A stretch of DNA of 64,000 nt from positions 558,001-622,000 of the forward strand of contig NZ_JALPNF010000001.1 in NCBI RefSeq assembly GCF_023195535.1, given 5' to 3'. The position numbers were made by a program, and so were the translations under genes. Below the pieces are notes generated by a model. It was given only the letters and a program-made list of their open reading frames with translations, had not been told where the DNA came from and made no database searches. Below are positions 17,660 to 26,131 of the stretch, one piece after another; within the stretch, counting starts at the first letter, position 1, and every line of letters starts with the position of its first letter. This DNA is from Sphingomonas faeni (GTDB lineage Bacteria; Pseudomonadota; Alphaproteobacteria; Sphingomonadales; Sphingomonadaceae).

Positions 17660-18199
17660 ATGACTGTGTATTTCACGGCAGATACGCATTTCGGCGATCA
17701 TCGAACGCTCAATATTCATCGTCGTCCGTTTGCCAGCGTCGCCGAAATGGACGCTGCGATCGTCACCGGCTGGAACGCGGTCGTTGGTCCCGCGGACACG
17801 GTGTGGCATCTCGGCGATGTCGCGCGCCGCCCGTCGTACGTATCCGACCTGCTGGCACAATTGCACGGGACCAAGCATCTGATCCGGGGGAACAACGATC
17901 CGCCCGCAACCGGCGCGGCCGAAGGGTGGGCCAGCGTGCAGGATTACGCCGAACTGACGCTCGACGGGACCGCGCTCGTGCTGTGCCATTACCCGTTCAG
18001 CCGCTGGAACGGGCAGCATCGCCGGTCGATCAATCTGCACGGGCATAGCCACGGCACGCTCAAGCCGGTGCTGCGCCAGTTCGATGTCGGCGTCGACCCG
18101 TGTGATTTTCGCCCGATGACGCTCGACATGCTACGCGAGCGTGCGACGCCGACGGGAAAACGCGACTTACTGATGCGCCAAGGGACCACGATCGAATGA
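17660..18199 (+). CDS. metallophosphoesterase
   Basis: A 179-residue calcineurin-like phosphoesterase. Metal-binding motifs are clear: ADTHFGDH near the N-terminus, HLGDVARR (GD), IRGNNDPP (GN-x-D) and LHGHSHGT (GH-x-H) near the C-terminus. Single-domain proteins of this size hydrolyse diverse phosphodiesters or nucleotides. I chose the ATG at 17660 because the first metal motif follows immediately. Its stop overlaps the start of the next gene by ATGA. Confidence 0.88.
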   Translation: MTVYFTADTHFGDHRTLNIHRRPFASVAEMDAAIVTGWNAVVGPADTVWHLGDVARRPSYVSDLLAQLHGTKHLIRGNNDPPATGAAEGWASVQDYAELTLDGTALVLCHYPFSRWNGQHRRSINLHGHSHGTLKPVLRQFDVGVDPCDFRPMTLDMLRERATPTGKRDLLMRQGTTIE

Positions 18200-18480
18200 A
18201 GACGCCTCTGCCGCGCCAACCGTCGACGGACGACTATGCCCATGGCCGACGCGACGGCTTGCGGCTCGCTCTGGCCATTCTTGCAACGGAAGAAGCGAAA
18301 TGGGAGGCGTTGCTGGGAGAAAGCCGATCAGGGCGCACCAATGCGATCCGCCAGGTCCGGCACAAGACGCTGCAGGTCGCGCAAAGCCGGATCCATACGG
18401 CCCTCAATCGGCTTAGCCCGAACGCCGATGTCGCGCTCGATCCCGAGATTGCCGCGGCGCTGGAGCTGGCGGGTCTCTAG
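18196..18480 (+). CDS. small hypothetical protein coupled to the phosphoesterase
   Basis: A 94-residue, mostly helical, charged protein with no signal or membrane segment. It starts within the stop of the phosphoesterase (ATGA), which supports its reality. I recognise no family. A run of basic and alanine-rich helices (RQVRHKTLQVAQSRIHTALNR) could bind nucleic acid or a partner, but that is only a guess. Confidence 0.6.
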   Translation: MKTPLPRQPSTDDYAHGRRDGLRLALAILATEEAKWEALLGESRSGRTNAIRQVRHKTLQVAQSRIHTALNRLSPNADVALDPEIAAALELAGL

Positions 18481-18826
18481 ACGATCTCGCTGCTGCTGGC
18501 AGAAGCAGACAAGGTCGCCACCGGCCCCGCAAAGTAACAAAGATTACTTTGCCAGTCGAAGGGCGGGTGCCGTGCATGTTTCGGATCAGGGTGCGATGGA
18601 TAGCCGCGGTTTTGCCCGGTGGGACGCGTCGAATGCCAAGACGTGGCGCGGCGTAACGGCCTTCGCACTGCAACCGCATTTGCCCCCAACCGCCGACCGA
18701 TCATCGTGTGCGCAATACGGAAACATATGTAATCGCCCGAGCACTTTAGCGTCGGTTTACGCAGACATTTGTGGACTTTGCCTATCGGTTGGCTAGCCAC
18801 GCCCTCTATTTTGAGAGGACGCAGCT
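18481..18826. other. intergenic region upstream of the inositol/YcaO operon
   Basis: Some 346 bases without a gene. They contain the long inverted repeat at 18529-18552 and end in GAGAGGA, the ribosome site of the inositol-phosphate synthase gene. The last 130 bases are richer in A and T and probably hold the operon promoter. No regulator gene adjoins it. Confidence 0.6.
18529..18552. promoter_or_regulatory. long inverted repeat upstream of the inositol/YcaO operon
   Basis: GCAAAGTAA (18529-18537) is perfectly matched by TTACTTTGC (18544-18552) across a six-base spacer. Nine-base arms are unlikely by chance. No T-run follows, so an operator is more likely than a terminator, although it could also end transcription from the small gene upstream. 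Confidence 0.55.
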
Positions 18827-20005
18827 ATGGGCGAACGGGTCGGGATCGCAGTGATCGGACTGAATGGCGCGGTGGCCACCACCGCCGCGGCGGGGATCGC
18901 GATGATCCGCGCCGGGTCGAACGACCTGTCGGGCCTGCCGCTCGCCAGCCGCGACGTCGAGGGCATGGCGGCCTACCGCGATCTCCATTTCGGCGGTTGG
19001 GACCTCAGCCATGACGACCTCGCCACCGCCGCGTTGAAGCACGGCGTGCTGAGCGAAAGCGAGCTTGCCAACGGTGCGTCCAGCCTCGCGGACATGCGGC
19101 CCTGGCCCGCGGTCGGATCGACCGATTTCTGTGCGAACATCGACGGCGCCAACAAGATCGCAGCGCCCGGTCACCGTGCGGCGGTCCAGCACATCCAGGA
19201 TGATCTGGCGCGCTTCAAGACCGAGCAGAATCTCGACCGGGTGGTGATGATCAATCTCGCCTCGACCGAGCGCAAGGCCGATCTGGGGGCCGATGCGCTG
19301 ACCAGCGTCGAGGGTTTCGAGCGCGGTCTCGATACCGACGACGCGGCGATCAGCCCGGCGATGCTCTATGCCTATGCCGCGATCGCGAGCGACACGCCCT
19401 ACGCCAATTTCACGCCGTCGGTCGCCGCCGATGTCGCGCCGCTCGCCGAGCTCGCCCGCCAGCGCGGCGTGCCGATCGCCGGCAAGGACGGCAAGACCGG
19501 CCAAACGCTGCTGAAGACCGTGATCGCGCCGGCGTTGCGCGATCGGGCGCTGCACGTCGATGGCTGGTTCTCGACCAACATCCTCGGCAATTCGGACGGC
19601 CTCGCGCTCGACGATCCCAAGAGCCTCGCCTCCAAGGTCGACACCAAGAAGTCGGTGCTCGACCAGATCCTCGGCTATCCGGTCGAGGATCACATCATCA
19701 TGATCCATTATTACAAGCCGCGCGGCGACAACAAGGAAGCGTGGGACAACATCGACCTGACCGGCTTCCTGGGTCAGAAGATGCAGCTGAAGCTGAATTT
19801 CCTGTGCAAGGATTCGGTGCTGGCCGCCCCGCTCGCGATCGAGATAGCGCGCTGTTTGGCGCTGGCGCAGACGCGCGGCGAAGGCGGCGTGCAGGACCAG
19901 ATGGGGATCTTCTTCAAAATGCCGCAGACCGCCGACGGCGGCGAGCCGATCCACGCGTTCGGCGAGCAGCAGTTGATCCTCGATACGTGGCTCGATCGCC
20001 GGTGA
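18827..20005 (+). CDS. inositol-3-phosphate synthase
   Basis: A 392-residue NAD-dependent cyclase that turns glucose 6-phosphate into 1L-myo-inositol 1-phosphate. Family signatures are plain: GLNGAVATTAAAG in the NAD fold, AGKDGKTGQTLLKT, STNILGNSDG and DNKEAWDNIDLTGFLG, which carry the active-site Lys and Asn residues. Length fits the short bacterial/archaeal class. The ATG has GAGAGGA before it. It is the first gene of a nine-gene coupled operon and would supply the inositol phosphate acceptor for the glycosyltransferase at 26131. Its stop overlaps the next GTG start. Confidence 0.93.
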   Translation: MGERVGIAVIGLNGAVATTAAAGIAMIRAGSNDLSGLPLASRDVEGMAAYRDLHFGGWDLSHDDLATAALKHGVLSESELANGASSLADMRPWPAVGSTDFCANIDGANKIAAPGHRAAVQHIQDDLARFKTEQNLDRVVMINLASTERKADLGADALTSVEGFERGLDTDDAAISPAMLYAYAAIASDTPYANFTPSVAADVAPLAELARQRGVPIAGKDGKTGQTLLKTVIAPALRDRALHVDGWFSTNILGNSDGLALDDPKSLASKVDTKKSVLDQILGYPVEDHIIMIHYYKPRGDNKEAWDNIDLTGFLGQKMQLKLNFLCKDSVLAAPLAIEIARCLALAQTRGEGGVQDQMGIFFKMPQTADGGEPIHAFGEQQLILDTWLDRR

Positions 20006-20895
20006 CGTTTGGCGCGGCGCACCTGCCGCTGTTGCGCGAGCTTGGCGACCTGAAGCGGATCCGGTCGGCGGATCGCGACGGGTCGATCGCGGAACGGCTG
20101 TTCGCGCGCGGCTGGGCGGCGCTGGCGGCGGGCGAGGTTCCGGAGACGGTGATGCGGCGGACCGTCGCCGCTGCGCTTGCCGCGGCACGACTGGGCGATC
20201 TGGACCGCGCCACGCTGGCCGAGCTTGGGTTGTCGGATGCCGAAGCCTGCGCCGTGCTCGAACGCGGGTTCGACGAGATCGCGGTGCAGATCGACCCGGC
20301 GCTGGCAGCCGATTTGCGCAGCGCGCTGGCCGAGGGCGCACCGGCGGCCGGGCCGGTACCACGGTTCGTTACCCAGCTCGCGACGCAGCCACGTGCGGGC
20401 GTTACCTGTCCGGGTCGGCCGCGGCTGTTGCTCCAGCCATCCGAGAACCATGCCGAGCATTGCCTGGTCGTCGCGGTGTACGGTGTGATCGCCGCGCCCT
20501 CGTACGGCGCGGATCCCGCAGAGGTGTTCCTCGCATCGATGGCGCATCATTTCCACAATGCGGCAATGCCCGATGCGGGGTTCACCGGCGAGGTGCTGCT
20601 CGGCGACCTGCTCGACCGCGTGATCGACGGTGCGCGCGAACAGGCGATGGCGATGCTCGATCCGGCGGTGGCAACGCAGGTCCGCGCGGCGATCGCGCCG
20701 ATCGCCGGCGAAGTGACCCCGGCGGCGCGCGCGTTCCATGCCGCCGACGTGCTCGACCGCGTGCTGGAGATCGAACAGCACACGCGCGCCGCCTCGGCGA
20801 CGATGGACACGGTCCTCCACACCTACGAACTCGTGCATGCGGGTCCCGTGAAGGACTTCCACGACCGCGTGCTGGCGGATGTCGGCCTGTTGTGA
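20002..20895 (+). CDS. HD-domain-like protein of the inositol/YcaO operon
   Basis: A 297-residue helical protein starting at GTG within the stop of the inositol-phosphate synthase gene (GTGA). The segment ENHAEHCLVVAVYG near residue 149, then MAHHFHNA near residue 180, and a late AADVLDRVLEIEQHT give an order of His and Asp like the HD phosphohydrolase fold. The usual HD pair is replaced here by HH. If active it could be a metal-dependent phosphatase, for example removing phosphate from an inositol intermediate. The N-terminal 110 residues are helical with no recognisable family. The call is weaker than for its neighbours. Confidence 0.6.
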   Translation: MTFGAAHLPLLRELGDLKRIRSADRDGSIAERLFARGWAALAAGEVPETVMRRTVAAALAAARLGDLDRATLAELGLSDAEACAVLERGFDEIAVQIDPALAADLRSALAEGAPAAGPVPRFVTQLATQPRAGVTCPGRPRLLLQPSENHAEHCLVVAVYGVIAAPSYGADPAEVFLASMAHHFHNAAMPDAGFTGEVLLGDLLDRVIDGAREQAMAMLDPAVATQVRAAIAPIAGEVTPAARAFHAADVLDRVLEIEQHTRAASATMDTVLHTYELVHAGPVKDFHDRVLADVGLL

Positions 20896-21986
20896 CCTAT
20901 CGCTCTCCCCTGACCGGACGGCCGCTCGTCGCCGACACACCGCATTCGCTGGCCGCACCCGGCGAGCGCTGGCCGGTGGTCGACGGGATCCCGTATCTGC
21001 GGACCGACAGCGAGGGGCTGGTGGCGGTGGCGCTCGACCATCTCGATGCGGACTGTCCGGACGATGCGCTGGTTGCGCTGCTGACCGACCAGGATGCGTG
21101 GTGGACCGGCCCGGCGACCGATCTTCGCGAGCTGAAACGCCTCGTCCGCGAACGCAATACGCTGTCGCTGCGCGCGGCGATGGCGTTGCTGCGGATGGGG
21201 CCGGTCGCCGATTATTTCGCGCATCGCTGGAGCGACCCGACCTATCTGGCAGGGCTTGCGCTGGTCGAAGCGCACTGGCGGCGGCCGGATACCGCGTTCG
21301 AGCTGGCCTGCGGGATCGGCCATTATCTGCGAGAATTGTCCGCCCGCGGCGTCGCGTGCGTCGGCGCGGACGTCGTGTTCTCGAAATGCTGGCTGGCGAA
21401 GCACTGGGTCGCGCCCGAGGCGGAGTATGTCGTGTTCGACGCCGCCGCGGGCTGGCCGGTCGAGACGCAGCGCTTCGACCTCGTCGGATGCCACGACGCA
21501 TTCTATTTCCTGCCCGATCAGCCGCGGGTCGCCGGGCTGCTGCGCGCGTCCGTCAGGCCCGGTGGCGTGCTGGCGGTCAGCCACCTCCACAATGCCGCGG
21601 TCGCCGGCGGTGCGATGGGACCGGCGCGCGCCGGGGCCGAATGGGCTGCGCTGTTCCCCGATGCGATCGTTTATGACGAGCGCGAGTTGCGGCGAGCGTT
21701 GCTTGCCGCGGATGCGCCTGCCTCGACCCGGTGGTCCGACGATCCCGCTATCGAGGCTTGGTCGATTGTCGAAGCGGATGGCGGCGTCACGCGCCCGCTG
21801 AGCGGCGGGCTGGTGATGCCCGTCGCCGATGCGGTTCTGAAGCCGAATCCGTTGCTCGACGGCGACAGCCCGCGCTGGCCCTCCGATCGCTACCGGGCGG
21901 AATATGGCGATACGTGCACATGGCTGTCGGACGACGGCGACGACGCGCGGAACCGTCGCGTGCTCGACCTGCCGGCGCGGTGGTGA
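20892..21986 (+). CDS. SAM-dependent methyltransferase with Trm112-like N-terminus
   Basis: A 364-residue protein starting at GTG overlapping the previous stop. The first 35 residues (SPLTGRPL to WPVVDGIPYLR) resemble a Trm112-like strand domain but without its cysteines. The middle has a class I SAM-binding motif (AFELACGIGHYLREL, then VGADVVFSKCW) and a later acidic loop, FDLVGCHDAFYFLPD, in the place of motif IV. The C-terminal 120 residues are specific to this protein. It may methylate the small-molecule product of the operon. The target is unknown. Confidence 0.78.
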   Translation: MTYRSPLTGRPLVADTPHSLAAPGERWPVVDGIPYLRTDSEGLVAVALDHLDADCPDDALVALLTDQDAWWTGPATDLRELKRLVRERNTLSLRAAMALLRMGPVADYFAHRWSDPTYLAGLALVEAHWRRPDTAFELACGIGHYLRELSARGVACVGADVVFSKCWLAKHWVAPEAEYVVFDAAAGWPVETQRFDLVGCHDAFYFLPDQPRVAGLLRASVRPGGVLAVSHLHNAAVAGGAMGPARAGAEWAALFPDAIVYDERELRRALLAADAPASTRWSDDPAIEAWSIVEADGGVTRPLSGGLVMPVADAVLKPNPLLDGDSPRWPSDRYRAEYGDTCTWLSDDGDDARNRRVLDLPARW

Positions 21987-21988
21987 GT

Positions 21989-22984
21989 ATGCGCTGGGGG
22001 ATCGTCGGCTTCGGCTGGGTCGCGCGCGATTACATGGCGCCGGGGATCGCGGCATCGGGAGGAACGCTGGTCGCGATCGCCGACCCGTCGCCGATGGCGC
22101 AGGCCAGCGCGATGTCGGGTGGCATTCTCGCTTATGATACGGCCAAAGCGATGCTGGCCGACGCCGCGCTCGATTGCATCTACGTCGCCACGCCCAACAA
22201 TCTTCATGCCGATCCGGTGCGGGCCGCCGTCGCGGCGGGCGTGCCGGTGCTGTGCGAAAAGCCGATCGCCGCGACGCTCGCCGACTCGGAGGCGATCGGT
22301 ACCGCGGTTAAGGGACATCTCTACGGCACCGCGTTCGACCAGCGTCACCACCCCGCGCACCGGGCGATGGCGCAGGCGATCCGCGACGGTGCGATCGGCC
22401 GCCCGATCGCGGTGCGGATCGTCTATGCGTGTTGGGTCGACCCGAGCTGGTCACCGTCCGACGCAGGCGATGGCTGCAACTGGCGCGCCGATCCGGCGGC
22501 GGCGGGCGGCGGTGCAGTCATCGACCTCGCGCTGCACGGTCTCGATCTGGCGGCGCTGCTGGTCGACGAGCCGCTCGCGCGTCTGCATATCGACCTGCAA
22601 CGGCGCATCCACGACTATCCGGTCGACGATGGCGGCATCCTGTCGGGACGCACCGCAGGCGGCGTGCTGGTCCAGAGCCATGTCGCCTATAACTACCCAG
22701 AAGTGCTGCCCCGCCGCCGGCTGGAAATCCTCGGCGAGGACGGCCTGCTGGTCGCCACCGACACGATGGGCCAGACCGAGGGCGGCACCGTGATCCGCCG
22801 TTGCGCGCGAACCGGGAACGAGACCGCCCTCCCCTTCGACGCGCACCTTTCGCCGTTTGCCGCACAGGCCGCCGCGTTCGCCGCCGCGATCCGCGGCGAG
22901 GCGCATGATTTTTCCATCGACCGGGACTTGTCACTGATGCGCCTTTTCGACGCCGCCTATACCGAGGCGCGATCATGCCTTTGA
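21989..22984 (+). CDS. Gfo/Idh/MocA-family oxidoreductase of the inositol/YcaO operon
   Basis: A 331-residue NAD(P)-dependent enzyme. The Rossmann motif GIVGFGWVARDY is at the start, YVATPNNLH follows and LCEKPIA marks the family. The catalytic part has GGGAVIDLALHGLDLAALL, with Asp and His. An alternative GTG at 21983 would overlap the previous stop like the other junctions in this operon; the two differ by two residues. myo-Inositol 2-dehydrogenases belong to this family, so oxidation of an inositol or glycoside hydroxyl is a natural guess. Confidence 0.84.
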   Translation: MRWGIVGFGWVARDYMAPGIAASGGTLVAIADPSPMAQASAMSGGILAYDTAKAMLADAALDCIYVATPNNLHADPVRAAVAAGVPVLCEKPIAATLADSEAIGTAVKGHLYGTAFDQRHHPAHRAMAQAIRDGAIGRPIAVRIVYACWVDPSWSPSDAGDGCNWRADPAAAGGGAVIDLALHGLDLAALLVDEPLARLHIDLQRRIHDYPVDDGGILSGRTAGGVLVQSHVAYNYPEVLPRRRLEILGEDGLLVATDTMGQTEGGTVIRRCARTGNETALPFDAHLSPFAAQAAAFAAAIRGEAHDFSIDRDLSLMRLFDAAYTEARSCL

Positions 22985-23790
22985 GCTGGTATGCCTGCGC
23001 GCATTGCGGCTTCTGGCAACGCCATTTCGCGCCCGCGGATTGCCCGGTGTGCAACGATACGCGCAACGACCTGCCCGAGGATGGCTGGTGCTTCCTGCCC
23101 GAAAGCGACGTCGCCGCGAGTCACGACGGCAGCTGGCGACAGGTGGCCGACGACCTCTGGGCCTTCACCACCACGCCGCAGCTCGGGCTCGGCGGCACCG
23201 GCTGGCTGATCGTGCGCGAGGGCGGCAACATCGCGTTCGAAGCCGCGCCCTATTACTCCGCCGCGATGCTCGCGCAGATCGCGCGGCTCGGCGGGATCCG
23301 CTATCTCGCGGCCAGCCACGCGCATGGCTATGGCGCGCTGTTCCAGCTCCAGCGAGAGTGTGCGCCTGAGATGCTCGCGATCCACAAGGACGACCTCGGC
23401 ATGACCAAGGCGTTCCGGGTCACGACGCCGTATGACGACGTGCTGGAGATCGCGCCGGGATACACGCTGCATCACGTCGGTGGCCATTACGAGGGCCAGG
23501 CAGCACTCCACGACGCGGTCGGCCGCCGCCTGTTCTGTGGCGACATGTTCAAGATCGACCAGGACGAGGCGGGCATCAGCCACGCGATTTCGAGCCACAA
23601 GGCGTTCCATAAGGACATCCCGCTGACGCATGGCGAGATCCGCCAGTACCGAGACGTGATCGCGCCACTGGCGTTCGACGCCGTCCTGACCCCGTTCGAA
23701 TATGCCCCCGAAGTCGGCCGCGACGTCGCCGTCGCGGTGCTGGACGAGGCGCTGTCCCGCGCGCCGGGCGTGAAGAGGATCCCGCTATGA
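22975..23790 (+). CDS. zinc-ribbon plus metallo-beta-lactamase-fold protein
   Basis: A 271-residue cytoplasmic protein. Four cysteines (C8, C11, C23, C26) form a rubredoxin-like zinc ribbon. A metallo-beta-lactamase fold follows. The usual HxHxDH motif is degenerate here, reading H115-A-H117-G-Y-G, while GGHYEGQ (H171) and CGD (D190) are kept. This suggests a single-metal or altered site, or a redox-type MBL protein. It overlaps its upstream neighbour by 10 bases and the YcaO gene by ATGA. Hydrolysis, sulfur transfer or a binding role are all possible. Confidence 0.78.
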   Translation: MPLSWYACAHCGFWQRHFAPADCPVCNDTRNDLPEDGWCFLPESDVAASHDGSWRQVADDLWAFTTTPQLGLGGTGWLIVREGGNIAFEAAPYYSAAMLAQIARLGGIRYLAASHAHGYGALFQLQRECAPEMLAIHKDDLGMTKAFRVTTPYDDVLEIAPGYTLHHVGGHYEGQAALHDAVGRRLFCGDMFKIDQDEAGISHAISSHKAFHKDIPLTHGEIRQYRDVIAPLAFDAVLTPFEYAPEVGRDVAVAVLDEALSRAPGVKRIPL

Positions 23791-25307
23791 CACGCAGCAT
23801 CACCGGCCTTCCCGAGCAACTCGGTGCAGCCTGCCATCTGTATCTCGATGCATTTCCCGACGGCGACATCGTCGCGTTTCCGATCGACGGCGTCGACCGC
23901 GTCGGCATACCCGTCTGGGTGGTCGCGCTGTTCCCGGAGACCGCCGACCTCGACGGCATCATGCCGTACGGCGTGGGCTATGGCGCGACCGACGAGGCTG
24001 CGATCCTGGGCGCGCTGGGCGAGATCGCCGAGATGGTCTGGCCGACGCTCACCCTGTCGGCGCGCGGCAAGACGCAGGGCAGCTATGCCGACCTCGTCCG
24101 CGAACGCGGCGTGCGCGGGATCGCCGACCCGCTGACGCTGTGCCTGCCTGCCGGTTCGCCGGTCGGCCGCGACACGCCGCTCGACTGGGTCGAGGCCCGG
24201 CGGTGGGCGGACGGATCTAGCGTCCTCGTGCCGATCGACCTTGCCGCCTATTCGGCCAAGGAACTCGACCCCGGCTATGTGCCGTTCACGACCATCATCT
24301 CCAACGGGATGGGCGCAGGGCCGGACCTCGACTGGGCGATCGGCCACGGGCTGTGCGAAATCCTCCAGCGCGACGGCAACGGGCTGCTGTTCCGCGCGCT
24401 CGACCGCGGCGTCGCGATCGACCTGCCTGAAAGCCTGCCCGGCGAGATCGGCGACCTGATCAACCGGTTCGCCGCGGCCGGCATCCGCGTGATCCCGAAA
24501 TTCGCCACCGACGAGTTCGGCATGGCGAACGTCTATTGCGTCGGCGTCGATGCGCGCGAGCCCGCCGTACCGATCATGGCGACGGCTTGCGGCGAGGCGG
24601 CGCATCCCGACGCGGTGCAGGCATTGGCGAAGGCGATCGCCGAATATGCCGCCAGTCGCGCGCGCAAAGCGTTCGCACACGGCCCGATGGCGCTCGCCAG
24701 GTCGATCGCCCCGCGCGGGTATGTCGACCGGTTCATGGCGCAGGCCGGCGGTGCCGCCAAATCGAGCGACGGTCGCGCCTTCGCCGAGATGCGGCGCTGG
24801 ACCGATGTCGATGCCGCGACGCTGCGCGCATGGCTGGCCGACACGATGCTCGCCGAGCGCAGCCGTCGCGCCTTCGCCGACCTGCCGCGCGCCGACGTGC
24901 CCGATGCACGGGCGCGCGGGCAGCTTGCGAGGGAGGCGGTCGAGGCGGCCGGGTTCGACATCCTCTACGTCGATATGTCCCCCGCCGACGCCAGCGTCGC
25001 GGTCGTCAAGGTGATCGTGCCCGGCATGGAAGTCGAGACGATGAGCTATTACCGGATCGGCGAGCGCAACGTCGCCAAGCTGGCCGCGCTCGACAGCCCG
25101 TTGGTCAGCTTCGGCGGCGAGGAGAGCGCGACGCGACGTCCCGTTCGCCTGACCGACGAAGCCGTGACCCGGCTGGGCGGCCAGCCCTTCTTCGACACCG
25201 CGATGGCCGACGCGATCGTCGGACCGCTCTACCCGCTCTACCGCGAGCCCGAAGCGCATCACGTCGCGTGGTCGGAACAGAGCGTCGAGACGGAGGCGGC
25301 GCGATGA
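23787..25307 (+). CDS. stand-alone YcaO-domain protein
   Basis: A 506-residue protein of the ATP-dependent YcaO family, which activates amide carbonyls by phosphorylation to make azolines, thioamides or amidines. ATP/Mg motifs are visible: GEIAEM (E79, E82) and ISNGMGAGPDLDWAIGHGLC (about 171-190), followed by EILQRD. In that last motif the common second Glu is replaced by Gln194. The late VVKVIVPGMEVETMSYYRIG is also family-typical. No TfuA, ThiF-like partner or precursor peptide is seen, and the C-terminus lacks a proline-rich tail. With glycoside genes around it, the substrate is more likely a small amino-acyl conjugate than a ribosomal peptide; that is inference. Confidence 0.85.
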   Translation: MTRSITGLPEQLGAACHLYLDAFPDGDIVAFPIDGVDRVGIPVWVVALFPETADLDGIMPYGVGYGATDEAAILGALGEIAEMVWPTLTLSARGKTQGSYADLVRERGVRGIADPLTLCLPAGSPVGRDTPLDWVEARRWADGSSVLVPIDLAAYSAKELDPGYVPFTTIISNGMGAGPDLDWAIGHGLCEILQRDGNGLLFRALDRGVAIDLPESLPGEIGDLINRFAAAGIRVIPKFATDEFGMANVYCVGVDAREPAVPIMATACGEAAHPDAVQALAKAIAEYAASRARKAFAHGPMALARSIAPRGYVDRFMAQAGGAAKSSDGRAFAEMRRWTDVDAATLRAWLADTMLAERSRRAFADLPRADVPDARARGQLAREAVEAAGFDILYVDMSPADASVAVVKVIVPGMEVETMSYYRIGERNVAKLAALDSPLVSFGGEESATRRPVRLTDEAVTRLGGQPFFDTAMADAIVGPLYPLYREPEAHHVAWSEQSVETEAAR

Positions 25308-26131
25308 CGCTGCGTTTCGCCTACAACACCAACGGTGCGGCCAACCACCGGCTCGACGATGCGCTGCATCTGATCGCCGATGCGGGCTATGACGGCGTCG
25401 CGCTGACGCTGGATCACCACCACCTCGACCCGTTTGCCGACGATTGGGCCCGCGAGGCGGAGCGCGTCGGCGCGTTGCTGCGGTCGCTCGGGCTGGGTTC
25501 GGTGATCGAGACCGGTGCGCGGTACCTGCTCGACCCGCGCGACAAGCATGAGCCGACGCTGGTCACCGCCGATCCTGCCGGTCGCGATCGGCGCGTGGCG
25601 TTCCTAGCCCGTGCGCTGGAGATTGCCGCGATCCTGAATTCGGAAACCGTGTCGTTCTGGGCGGGCGTGCCGAAGCCCGACGTGCACCACGCGGATGCGC
25701 TCGACTGGCTCGACGCGGGGCTTGGCCGGATCGTCGAGCACGCCGCGCGAACCGGGATACCCGTCAGCCTGGAGCCCGAACCCGGCATGCTGATCGAGAC
25801 CGTTGCGGATTATGACCGGCTCGCGCTCCGCCATCCCGACCTGCGGCTCGCGCTCGATACCGGGCACTGCCTCGTCACGCAGGATATCGCCCCCGATGCC
25901 GCTGTACGCGCCTATGCCGACCGCCTCGGGACGGTCGCGGTCGAGGACATGCGCCGCGGCGATCACACGCACCTTCCCTTCGGCCAGGGCGACATGGATA
26001 TTCCGGCGATCCTGGCTGCGTTGGAGTCGATCGGCTTCGACCGCCTCGTCTGCGTCGAACTGTCGCGGGAAAGCCCGCGCGCACACCAGGCCATTCCCGA
26101 GTCGATCGCCTATCTTCGGGCGTGCGGCTGA
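25304..26131 (+). CDS. TIM-barrel sugar isomerase/epimerase-like protein of the inositol/YcaO operon
   Basis: A 275-residue xylose-isomerase-like TIM-barrel protein without a signal peptide. Motifs seen are LRFAYNTNGAANHRLDDALH at the start, then GYDGVALTLDHHHLDP, VSLEPEPGMLI, LRLALDTGHCLVTQD, VAVEDMRRGDHTHLPFGQGD and VCVELSRESPRAH. These place Glu, Asp, His and Glu at the usual metal site. Proteins like this include inosose dehydratase and sugar epimerases, which fits an inositol pathway beside the Gfo/Idh/MocA gene. It overlaps the YcaO stop by ATGA and shares one base with the next ATG. Confidence 0.82.
   Translation: MTLRFAYNTNGAANHRLDDALHLIADAGYDGVALTLDHHHLDPFADDWAREAERVGALLRSLGLGSVIETGARYLLDPRDKHEPTLVTADPAGRDRRVAFLARALEIAAILNSETVSFWAGVPKPDVHHADALDWLDAGLGRIVEHAARTGIPVSLEPEPGMLIETVADYDRLALRHPDLRLALDTGHCLVTQDIAPDAAVRAYADRLGTVAVEDMRRGDHTHLPFGQGDMDIPAILAALESIGFDRLVCVELSRESPRAHQAIPESIAYLRACG

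Noticed and set aside
23787..25307. A ribosomal-peptide (RiPP) cluster built around the YcaO gene
   Set aside because: There is no candidate precursor peptide, no ThiF-like or TfuA partner and no leader-peptide-binding domain. The neighbours are carbohydrate enzymes.
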